DNA of 64,000 nucleotides, taken from G963674835 sp963674835 (GTDB lineage Bacteria; Planctomycetota; Planctomycetia; Pirellulales; Thermoguttaceae). The notes under the pieces were generated by a model. It worked only from the letters and a program-made list of their open reading frames with translations. It was not told where the DNA came from and made no database searches. Both the position numbers and the translations under genes were made by a program. Each line of letters begins with the position of its first letter. The stretch's first letter is position 1. Where the stretch lies: NCBI GenBank assembly GCA_963674835.2, contig CAXXKC010000003.1, forward strand, positions 310,001 to 374,000, read 5' to 3'. This document shows positions 9,555 through 16,456 of the stretch, piece after piece.

Positions 9555-9696
9555 CCCTAGGGTCGGGTGGCGTCATTGACACCCGCTCGCTTGCATCGGG
9601 CGGGCGTCTATCTTCAGCCGGATAGCATAGTGGGTGGCAAAACGGGTGTCGCGCAGGCAAGATAGTTGGTCGTGATCTATTAACGGCAAACAACTT

Positions 9697-9783
9697 GGAT
9701 GGGTGGCCGAGTGGTCTAAGGCGGCAGTCTTGAAAACTGCTGTGCCCGTTCGGGCACCGGGGGTTCGAATCCCTCCCCATCCG
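9697..9783 (+). tRNA. tRNA-Ser (anticodon UGA)
   Basis: The acceptor stem GGATGGG pairs with CCCATCC, followed by discriminator G. The anticodon stem GCAGT/ACTGC encloses loop CTTGAAA with anticodon TGA. A long variable arm (TGCCCGTTCGGGCA) and the T-loop GGTTCGAATCC identify a class II serine tRNA. No CCA is encoded. The 3' end is the attachment site of the adjacent island. Confidence 0.95.
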
Positions 9784-9785
9784 CT
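9770..9785 (+). other. attL core (tRNA-Ser 3' end)
   Basis: Sixteen bases, TCCCTCCCCATCCGCT, covering the last 14 bases of the tRNA plus CT. Identical to 47859-47874; the flanking bases differ on both sides. Confidence 0.8.
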
Positions 9786-9790
9786 AAATC

Positions 9791-9826
9791 AAGCCACTTG
9801 CGAATGAATGCAAGTGGCTTATTTTA
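9791..9826 (+). terminator. Rho-independent terminator after tRNA-Ser
   Basis: Perfect 11-bp arms AAGCCACTTGC and GCAAGTGGCTT with an 8-base loop, followed by ATTTTATTT. It should end the tRNA transcript and shield the integrase from read-through. Confidence 0.75.
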
Positions 9827-9889
9827 TTTAGCTTAACGCGAACCAACTTCCGCCTGTTAGCTCGCCAAAAAACGTCCGAAATCGAGAAA

Positions 9890-9944
9890 TGTCTGATAAC
9901 AACGCCGTTTCTTGTCTGATAAGGGCTTCCCAAATGTCTGATTT
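9890..9944 (+). repeat. TGTCTGAT direct repeats (possible integrase arm sites)
   Basis: TGTCTGATAA occurs at 9890 and 9913, and TGTCTGATTT at 9935, just inside attL and immediately before the integrase. Related ATCTGACA and ATCTGATAA words lie at 47731 and 47754, inside attR. Spacing and location fit arm-type or excisionase sites; this is inference. Confidence 0.45.
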
Positions 9945-9997
9945 TCACCATAATGAACCTAATCAGATGTGTATTTTGGACCTCCGGAGACATCACC

Positions 9998-11737
9998 GTG
10001 GCACTGCGGCGGAGAAAGGAATGGAAGCCAGAGAGCAACGGACTATACACCCGTAATCTGGGTTGGAAGCTCGATCATCGGACGGGCAGGTATTCTCAGC
10101 ACAAATTCTACCTCGGCACCGACCTGAAACAGGCGGAACGCCGACGACAGCGTCTCGAAGAACTGTGGGAACTCATCGAGCAACGTGCGCCAATCGGCGA
10201 AAAGCCGACCTGGACTTCCATCGGGTTGAAGATCGCCAAGGCGCTGGCAAGAGGCGAACTCCAAATCGTTGTCGAACGGGGCAACAATGCGCCGAAAGCG
10301 TATGCCAGTTATCTGCATCGGCTGGCAACCGCGTATCCGATGGTTTCCTTCGTCCCCGAAGAGGCAGTCGCCTACGCGGAGGGCAGTGCCGCCAACACCG
10401 CGATGGTGCAGGAACAACTCGACGCAATCCAGAGCCAACTCGAATCGCTCCAGAAGACACATCAGCGAACTGGCAACATCCGATCCGCTCTGTTGCCCAC
10501 TCATGGGGGTGAGACTCTGCATCGCGCACTGGACGCCTACATTGAGTGGCTCAGGAACGACCGAAACACGGCTTGGGGGAAAACACGGGTGGGGCAGGCT
10601 GAGCGGTTGAAGGAAAGGCACGCCGACGTGCCCCTTTCCTCTCTCGACTACGATGCGTGTGAGGACTTAATTCGGTACTGGCGTAATCGCCCACCACGCA
10701 AGGGAACCGACACACCGATTGCCGCGCCGACTGCTGAAAACCAAATATACGAACTGAAGTGTTTTCTACGCTGGCTCCATCGTTCCCAGCGATTCACGTG
10801 GAGGAAGCCTGAGGACCTCGATGAGATCGAGACGCGGGTGGCAGAAACGCCACAAGAAATCCAGGCGAGAGCGACCACGGAGCAGGTTGAGACCTTCACG
10901 CTGGAGGAACTGTGTATCCTCAACGAATACGCCACGCCTTTGGAACGGGTCCTGATGTTGCTGGGACTAAACTGCGGTTTCGGCGGTGCGGAGTCGGGAA
11001 CGTTGGCGCTCAACCAGATATTCCTACACCAACTCCACCCGAAAGCAAAGGAAATCGGGTTCCAAAGCACTTTCCAAGACAGCTTTATCAGGCGCGTGCG
11101 ACTGAAAAGCAAGGTCTACGGCGAGCATCTCCTTTGGTCCCAGACCGTGACCTGTGTTCGGTGGGCGATGGAGAGAAGGCAAAGGCTTGGTGGTGCCAAG
11201 CCGGACAGTCTGCTGATTGTGAGTGACCGAGGAGAGCCTCTGTTTCACGAAACCAAAGGTGGTAACTACGCACGGCGTATCCAGAACCTTTGGAACAACG
11301 GACTGCTGAAACGGGTTTGCATGGATCACAAGGACTTCCGGAAGCTCAGCTTCGGCAAGTTGCGGAAGACAGCAGGCAATTTGATCAAGCGGTTCTCAGA
11401 CGGAGAAACGGCGGGAGTGTTCCTTTGCCACGGGACGCCTGTTCGGACTGATGCGTTGTCCGATGTCTACACGAATCGGGACTTCCCCAAAGTCTTCGGC
11501 GCAATTCGAGAAGTCGAGTCGTATCTGAAGCCCATGTTCGAGGCTGCGCCGCAGGACCTCGTCGCGCAGCCACCCAATCAGCGAATTGGGCGACGGATCA
11601 CGGTCCAGATCAAGAAATTGCGGGATCAGGGTGCCACGCTGAGGCAAATCGCGGCGGAGCTTGGTGTGGCGGTGACGACTGTCTCAGATCATCTGCGTCG
11701 AAACAACCACCGACCGCACAGGCAAGCTTCACCATGA
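9998..11737 (+). CDS. int: Site-specific tyrosine recombinase (island integrase)
   Basis: About 579 residues from GTG 9998, which follows CCGGAG by 8 bases; an ATG at 9953 lacks such a site. An N-terminal DNA-binding region is followed by a core-binding domain (about 180-290: TLHRALDAYIEWLRND, NQIYELKCFLRWL) and a catalytic-like domain. KLRKTAGNLI carries the second Arg, LCHGTPVRTD the conserved His, and SDVYTNRDF the Tyr nucleophile. In the first box, NCGFGGAESGTL, Gly stands where the catalytic Arg is expected, and the HxxR His is also replaced. The C-terminus (RQIAAELGVAVTTVSDHLRR) is an extra helix-turn-helix. Adjacent to attL, it should drive island integration and excision. Confidence 0.8.
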   Translation: MALRRRKEWKPESNGLYTRNLGWKLDHRTGRYSQHKFYLGTDLKQAERRRQRLEELWELIEQRAPIGEKPTWTSIGLKIAKALARGELQIVVERGNNAPKAYASYLHRLATAYPMVSFVPEEAVAYAEGSAANTAMVQEQLDAIQSQLESLQKTHQRTGNIRSALLPTHGGETLHRALDAYIEWLRNDRNTAWGKTRVGQAERLKERHADVPLSSLDYDACEDLIRYWRNRPPRKGTDTPIAAPTAENQIYELKCFLRWLHRSQRFTWRKPEDLDEIETRVAETPQEIQARATTEQVETFTLEELCILNEYATPLERVLMLLGLNCGFGGAESGTLALNQIFLHQLHPKAKEIGFQSTFQDSFIRRVRLKSKVYGEHLLWSQTVTCVRWAMERRQRLGGAKPDSLLIVSDRGEPLFHETKGGNYARRIQNLWNNGLLKRVCMDHKDFRKLSFGKLRKTAGNLIKRFSDGETAGVFLCHGTPVRTDALSDVYTNRDFPKVFGAIREVESYLKPMFEAAPQDLVAQPPNQRIGRRITVQIKKLRDQGATLRQIAAELGVAVTTVSDHLRRNNHRPHRQASP

Positions 11738-12136
11738 TCGGCGGTGTGGTGGTCCCGCCTCCACCTCTCCAAAATCCCTCCATCCTCTCCCCCGCGATCT
11801 TGATCGGCTGGAATGTCCGCCCTTCCTTCCATTCGTGAGGTGATTGCGGCGGCGAGGGTGATCCGTCCAACTTTCCGACTTTCCAGATTTCCAAGTTCCT
11901 GGATGCCACTTTCATCCTCGCAAATGCGATTTTGATCGGCGGGGGTGATCGTTTGCGTGGTGGGTGTTGAGGGTGTGGTGGGTTCTCGCAAGAAGGAATG
12001 CTGGTCGTTGCCAGATTGCCAGTTTGCCATTCTGGTTGGCGCGGTTCAGACAACCGAACTGGGTGGCAACCGCACGGAGGCAACCTGATGGCGGGAGGGG
12101 ATGGCGAGAGCATTGGACTTTGGATTTCGGGCGGGC

Positions 12137-12157
12137 AACTTGTCAAATTGACAAGTT
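12137..12157. repeat. Palindromic hairpin 1
   Basis: Perfect 10-bp arms AACTTGTCAA and TTGACAAGTT with one base between. A homologous hairpin at 24391-24411 has matching base changes in both arms. Confidence 0.65.
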
Positions 12158-12172
12158 GGTCGGGCGGCGTGG

Positions 12173-12205
12173 AACTCCTTGCAAAGAAACTTTTTGCAAG
12201 GAGTT
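12173..12205. repeat. Palindromic hairpin 2
   Basis: Perfect 13-bp arms AACTCCTTGCAAA and TTTGCAAGGAGTT with a 7-base loop. No U-tract follows, so it is not a plain terminator. Confidence 0.65.
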
Positions 12206-12246
12206 GATGCGGGCAGCCGCCCTTGACGCAGAGGTGGTGGTCCCTC

Positions 12247-12271
12247 GAAACCTTGCACTGTGCAAGGTTTC
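12247..12271. repeat. Palindromic hairpin 3
   Basis: Perfect 12-bp arms GAAACCTTGCAC and GTGCAAGGTTTC around a single T. It shares the CCTTGCA core with hairpin 2. Confidence 0.65.
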
Positions 12272-12505
12272 ATCTTCCCAACGGTCCTGTGAGACCTCGG
12301 TTTGTCTGGTAGACCGCGGCACCGCTGCCGACGAGCGGGGAAATCCACTTTCATCCTCGCAAGTGCGACTTTGATCGGCTGGGGTGTCCGCTCCGAGCAG
12401 AGTTCGAGAAGGCGGTCGCGGACCTTGTTCTTCTTGAAGTCGATGGGAGAGGCGGGGAGGGGTAGGCGGCGGAGGCTATTTGCCACCCGCACAGCGTCGG
12501 ACTTG

Positions 12506-12967
12506 TCAGGACTGGCGAAAAGGGTGCTTGGCAGACCCATACCCGTCCCCAGCCGCCTGCTGAAGCCATCGCCGCCGATCCACCGGATCATCACAAAGCA
12601 GTCCATACTCGCAAATCGCCGGACCATATCCCGCGTCAGCAGCCGCCTTGACCCAGCGAATCCGGAGCCCCGGATCGCCAAGCTCCATCGCGTAGTAGTA
12701 CATCGCCGGGACGTAACCTTCGTGGGCGGCATCGCGGAGCAGACGCTTTCTCTCTTCGTGGTCGTCACACTCCAACGCATAGTCGCACATGGCAGGCGAG
12801 TAGCCCTGCTCGGCAGCCTCCCGAAGCCACCGTTTTCTCTCCTCGGGGTCGTCGCACTCCAGGGCGTGAAGATACTTGGCAGGAATCACACCACTTTCGG
12901 CGGCTGTTTGAGCCCACGAATCGTGCGCTTGGCGAGAATCGGGATTCTGCCTACCTCGCCGTGTCAT
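12506..12967 (-). CDS. Sel1-like repeat protein
   Basis: 153 residues made of four Sel1/TPR-like units of ~35 residues (HALECDDPEERKRWLREAAE, YALECDDHEERKRLLRDAAH, YAMELGDPGLRIRWVKAAAD, YGLLCDDPVDRRRWLQQAAG), each ending in GY-xPA-type turns. Such solenoids mediate protein contacts. No signal peptide is present. The last residues (GSAKHPFRQS) break the repeat pattern, so the gene may be truncated at its 3' end. Function unknown. Confidence 0.7.
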   Translation of the reverse strand: MTRRGRQNPDSRQAHDSWAQTAAESGVIPAKYLHALECDDPEERKRWLREAAEQGYSPAMCDYALECDDHEERKRLLRDAAHEGYVPAMYYYAMELGDPGLRIRWVKAAADAGYGPAICEYGLLCDDPVDRRRWLQQAAGDGYGSAKHPFRQS

Positions 12968-12994
12968 TTCGTTACCCTCGCTGCAGACAAAGTG

Positions 12995-13246
12995 TCACGA
13001 ACCCGTGACCTCGATGTCATTGATGACCTGAACCACGCCGTCGAGTCCCTTCACGGCTTCTTGAGCGAGTTGTTTCTGGTAGTAAGTTCGCAGGTGCCCC
13101 TGCAACAGAAGGATTCCGTTATTGCAGTTGCAGTCCACCAGCCTACTGGCGTGGCAGAGACGCCCTTGCAGCCGGTCATTCGCTGCCTGGACAACCGTGT
13201 CAGAACTAGAACGCTCGCTCACACTGGGAAACAACAGGGCAGTCAT
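12995..13246 (-). CDS. BON-domain protein
   Basis: 83 residues from ATG 13246, preceded by GGAGGGGAAG; an upstream ATG at 13267 is possible. Residues from about 25 to the end (AANDRLQGRLCHASRLVDCN, GILLLQGHLRTYYQKQLAQE, VKGLDGVVQVINDIEV) match the BON fold, an alpha-beta domain linked to membrane or phospholipid binding and osmotic protection. No clear signal peptide. It lies just upstream of the Sel1 gene on the same strand. Confidence 0.7.
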   Translation of the reverse strand: MTALLFPSVSERSSSDTVVQAANDRLQGRLCHASRLVDCNCNNGILLLQGHLRTYYQKQLAQEAVKGLDGVVQVINDIEVTGS

Positions 13247-13618
13247 CTTCCCCTCCATGACGAGCATGAGAACCGATACTGTCGCCGCCAGCGGCTAATC
13301 ATGGCAAGCAATACCGAAAGCGCTCGGAGCCGATGGGAAGGCACGCGATGTCGCCGGGAAGTCGCTTCGGCGGCTCCCAAGAGATGGTGGACTTGAATGA
13401 CGAGACCGCCGCAGTGGAAGTCCATCCTATACTTCGTGTCGAGATCGTCAATGCTCGACACCAGAACTGGGGACACCCGAAGGACGCATGGTCGATGCCG
13501 GGACGCCTATTGCCTCCTCAAACCAGTCAGCGTTATACTCCCCTTAGCGGCTGACTATTCCTCTCGTCTCGCCATTCAGGCAGCAGCCATCGCACCACTC
13601 TCAAAATCCGGCTCTTCC
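13247..13618. other. Intergenic region
   Basis: About 370 bases between divergent BON and cold-shock genes. No promoter or structured element was recognised with confidence. Confidence 0.3.
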
Positions 13619-14065
13619 ATGGCAGAAGGCACGATCAAGAAACTGACGCAAGAGGGCTTCGGGTTCATCCAGACACCGGACGGAATGCAAGTCCACTTCG
13701 AGGCGTCCGCTGTGGAGGGCGTGCGATACGAAGACCTGCACGAAGGACAGAGGGTTACCTTCGTGGAAGCGCCCAGCACCAAAGGTCCTCGTGCGGAGCA
13801 CGTCGCCCCCTTCCTGCCTCCTCGTCCGGAAAACAGCCATCAGGGCACTTTCACAACCAAGCTCACCATGGCAGAGGGCACGATCACAAATCTGACGCAA
13901 GAGGGCTTCGGGTTCATCCAGACACCGGACGGAATGCAAGTCCATTTCGAGGCGTCCGCTGTGGAGGGCGTGCGATACGAAGACCTGCACGAGGGACAGA
14001 GGGTTACCTTCGTGGAAGCGCCCAGCACCAAAGGTCCTCGTGCCGAACATGTGGCTCCGGCGTGA
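13619..14065 (+). CDS. Tandem cold-shock-domain protein
   Basis: 148 residues with two near-identical copies of one domain (residues 1-65 and 84-148), 249 bases apart at DNA level. Each has QEGFGFIQTPDG (an RNP1-like strand) and VHFEASAVEG (RNP2-like), then EGQRVTFVEAPSTKGPRAEHV. This is the small beta-barrel of cold-shock nucleic-acid-binding proteins. Each copy begins with its own ATG, so the second could also be made alone, though no good ribosome site precedes it. The near-identity of copies indicates recent duplication. Confidence 0.75.
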   Translation: MAEGTIKKLTQEGFGFIQTPDGMQVHFEASAVEGVRYEDLHEGQRVTFVEAPSTKGPRAEHVAPFLPPRPENSHQGTFTTKLTMAEGTITNLTQEGFGFIQTPDGMQVHFEASAVEGVRYEDLHEGQRVTFVEAPSTKGPRAEHVAPA

Positions 14066-14069
14066 CCAG

Positions 14070-14570
14070 TCACTTGCCTTTGCCGGGAATCCTCATCCCC
14101 TTGAATGCCTCCCTCGGCTTCCCGTAGCCCAGAACCGACATCGGCGTCTCGTTCAGTCCCGACGAGATTTCGACCAGCGACATCCCCTCCTCCGCCAGCA
14201 GAAACCTTGCACCAAACACCATGTCGTTCATCGAGCCGGTGACGGACCGGTTCAACGCTTTCGAGAAGATCACCTCCTCGCTCGTCGGTGCGATGAACTT
14301 CTGGAAGATAAAATCCATCCCGTCCTCGACCATGAACTCCCGCATCGTACTGAGCGCGGCATCAACAAATCTGCGGTCATCCATGATCCCCTTCCCCAAC
14401 ATCACCATCGAATAGAGCGACGGAGTGTTGGTCAGGATGATGTATCGGGTTCGCTGGGCGGTGAAAAGGTGGGCGGACCAGTCGGCAAAGGGGTTTTCGT
14501 CGGGCGGGGCGACCGAGTTGGCGGCGACTTTGATCTTCTTCGAGAGTTTCTGGGAGAGGCGGAAGATCAT
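14070..14570 (-). CDS. Conserved hypothetical protein, DUF6933-like
   Basis: 166 residues beginning MIFRLSQKLSKKIKV, followed by NPFADWSAHLFTAQRTRYII and NTPSLYSMVMLGKGI. From memory this resembles the DUF6933 family of small cytoplasmic proteins; no activity is known. It converges with the cold-shock gene, 5 bases away. Confidence 0.55.
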   Translation of the reverse strand: MIFRLSQKLSKKIKVAANSVAPPDENPFADWSAHLFTAQRTRYIILTNTPSLYSMVMLGKGIMDDRRFVDAALSTMREFMVEDGMDFIFQKFIAPTSEEVIFSKALNRSVTGSMNDMVFGARFLLAEEGMSLVEISSGLNETPMSVLGYGKPREAFKGMRIPGKGK

Positions 14571-14593
14571 GGGGCTCTACCGAAGGCTTCGTC

Positions 14594-16099
14594 CTACTTC
14601 AGCCTCGTGACAACGACGTTGATTTTCTCCCCTGTTCCTGGATCAGCGAGCGTGCATCGATACACACCCGATCCCGTGGGTCTCAGTCGAGCCACACCGT
14701 ATGTCTTTGAAGTGGCAACGAATACCCTTCCCTCCATGTGCCAGTCTCCCGTATTGCCGTCGCTCAACTCGTAGGTGCCGTCTTCCTTGAGCCTTCCTGT
14801 GAGGACTTGGTTCATTCCACGGTTCTTGACGAAAAACGTTGCCAGCCGGAACTCCGACATGGGAAGAGACGACGGAGAGGTTGACTGTGTGCTTCGGTAA
14901 GGCGTACGGGTCCGCGATGTAGGACTCGTTCCGATTGGTCGTGCGCCATTTCTTGGCGGCTGGATCGCGGGTGATCCCTCGGTCCTGAAGTCCCGCAAGG
15001 CGGCAGCGGCAGGACGCAGCTCTCCGCTTCCTCTACCCCGGAGAATTCGGAGAAAGGCGACACCCGGTGCGTTCGGATGGTCATAATTCCAGAAGAAGGC
15101 ACCAGCATATCCTCCGTCACGAGCATTCCGAAGAAATGCCTCCACCGCCCGTCGCTGCAACTCATCGTCTTCAACCTCCTTTTGGTTGTCCTGATTGAAC
15201 TCGCCGATGAGGACTGGGCGGTCCAACCCCAGATCCTTCACTGGAGGCAGATAGCCATCATTCCGATATTCGTGGAAGTCGTAGAAGTCGAGTCCCAGCC
15301 CGGAATAGATCCCGGCTTTGATGTTCTCGAACGAATGCCAGCCTGAGCCGCATGAAACCAATCGCCCCGGATCAGCGCCGTGGATCACCCGTGCGTTATC
15401 CCGGATGAAGTTACGGATCACTGCCCAGGAGTACCCCTCAGCCGTCCAGTTCCCGGTCCTGCCAGCGACCTCCCACTCAGGCTCGTTCATAATGTCGTAG
15501 GCGAAGATCGCCGTGTCTCCCTTGAAGCGGGTCACGAACGGCTTGATTACCTTATCCAGGTATCGTCTACGGGCGTCGCCATCGACCACGACATCTTTGA
15601 CTCCCAGCAGGCGGCATGTCCTCATCACATTGTTGGAGAGAGTGAGATAGAGATGCAACCCCCTATCGTTCGCCAGGGACAGTGCAACGCTAAAATTGTC
15701 GATGAAGCGAGGTTCTATGCCCTCGGCATAGCCTTGATCGTTGAAACGCACCCCTTCCATGTCTTCAAAGACCCAGATCCGCACTGCATTCAGATGCATT
15801 CCAGCCATGTTATCGAAAGCGCAAGCCAAGTCGTTTCTACTAAAGGCGACCTCCCAATCTGGGTGAGCTGGCAACTCGCCGAAGTCATGACCGCAAGCTC
15901 CGTTGAGCCACGTCAGGTTAATGCCATGCACATAGGTAGGTTTGCCGCCTAACTTGAGAAGTCTAGCCGTTTCACCGGCATGACCGATTCTCGGTTGTGC
16001 CGCTGGAATCACGAATGAGAAGACTACGATCACGAGCAGGCTACCTGAGAAACTTGAAAACGCGGGAGAACCTGCCGATCCATACGTCCCGAACCTCAT
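14594..16099 (-). CDS. GH5-like secreted glycoside hydrolase (mannanase/cellulase fold)
   Basis: 501 residues. The N-terminus has a hydrophobic segment (SLLVIVVFSFVIPAA) acting as signal peptide or anchor. The TIM-barrel has the clan GH-A acid/base motif YDIMNEPEWE (Glu206) and nucleophile PVLIGEFNQ (Glu300). GHDFGELPAHPDWEVAFSRN and HLNAVRIWVFED are typical of GH5-type mannanases. The C-terminal ~80 residues (GTYELSDGNTGDW to the end) form a small beta-rich appendage. Its last residues recur in the relic just downstream. As cargo of the island it may aid polysaccharide use. Confidence 0.7.
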   Translation of the reverse strand: MRFGTYGSAGSPAFSSFSGSLLVIVVFSFVIPAAQPRIGHAGETARLLKLGGKPTYVHGINLTWLNGACGHDFGELPAHPDWEVAFSRNDLACAFDNMAGMHLNAVRIWVFEDMEGVRFNDQGYAEGIEPRFIDNFSVALSLANDRGLHLYLTLSNNVMRTCRLLGVKDVVVDGDARRRYLDKVIKPFVTRFKGDTAIFAYDIMNEPEWEVAGRTGNWTAEGYSWAVIRNFIRDNARVIHGADPGRLVSCGSGWHSFENIKAGIYSGLGLDFYDFHEYRNDGYLPPVKDLGLDRPVLIGEFNQDNQKEVEDDELQRRAVEAFLRNARDGGYAGAFFWNYDHPNAPGVAFLRILRGRGSGELRPAAAALRDFRTEGSPAIQPPRNGARPIGTSPTSRTRTPYRSTQSTSPSSLPMSEFRLATFFVKNRGMNQVLTGRLKEDGTYELSDGNTGDWHMEGRVFVATSKTYGVARLRPTGSGVYRCTLADPGTGEKINVVVTRLK

Positions 16100-16140
16100 A
16101 GCGTTACTCCTGCCGTCGATGACTAATACCGCTTAGGTTC

Positions 16141-16281
16141 TACTTCAGCCGTTTGAGAACAACGTTCGTTCTCTCCCCTGTTCCGGAATCAATCAGGACG
16201 CCACGATAGCCAGAACCAGGACCAGCAACATTGCCCGAACTTGTGAACTGCCCATCGTTTCCCCCATTGTTGCAAGCCGAT
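16141..16281 (-). pseudogene. C-terminal relic of a paralogous secreted protein
   Basis: Leftward translation gives NNGGNDGQFTSSGNV, then YRGVLIDSGTGERTNVVLK and a stop, closely paralleling the GH5-like C-terminus (YRCTLADPGTGEKINVVVTR). No start or upstream body remains. It looks like the tail of a related gene left by deletion. Confidence 0.45.
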
Positions 16282-16315
16282 GCCCCGACGTGGGCGTCTG
16301 CGAAAAGGGCGATCC

Positions 16316-16456
16316 TCACCGCCCCCGTTTCGGTCCCATCCCCGCCACCTCTTTCTCCGTTCCCAAATACGCCTTCAGCAACGCCTTGAACAACTTGCCG
16401 TGATTCGGCACCTTCAGGTGGAGCAATTCCTCCACGATCACCCGCTTCCGATTCAC
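16316..16456 (-). CDS. Small basic ORF coupled to hsdR
   Basis: A 46-residue frame starting with GTG that overlaps the hsdR stop codon (GTGA), with AGGAG 13 bases upstream. It reads VIVEELLHLKVPNHGKLFKA, then LLKAYLGTEKEVAG, helix-rich and basic. Overlap and codon pattern suggest translation coupled to hsdR. No family recognised. Confidence 0.45.
   Translation of the reverse strand: MNRKRVIVEELLHLKVPNHGKLFKALLKAYLGTEKEVAGMGPKRGR

Larger units (their letters stand above)
11773..12385 (-). repeat. Dispersed ~35-bp repeat, three copies
   Basis: Copies near 11773-11808, 11906-11940 and 12352-12386 share CATCCTCGCAA.TGCGA followed by TTGATCGGC.GGGGTG. A diverged copy in the opposite orientation is at about 24332-24366. 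Because all copies are read in one frame by leftward ORFs, a peptide PIKxAxxRM recurs, but this is probably a DNA-level repeat. Confidence 0.5.
11738..12505. other. Repeat-rich intergenic region
   Basis: No convincing gene. It holds three copies of a ~35-bp repeat (around 11773, 11906, 12352) and three near-perfect hairpins (12137-12157, 12173-12205, 12247-12271). A leftward frame at about 12550-12300 looks mildly protein-like (DKSDAVRVANSLRRLP) but no start or family was recognised. Confidence 0.5.

Noticed and set aside
12046..12780. 244-codon minus frame overlapping the Sel1 gene
   Set aside because: Mostly a shadow frame and repeat DNA; only a short central stretch looks protein-like.
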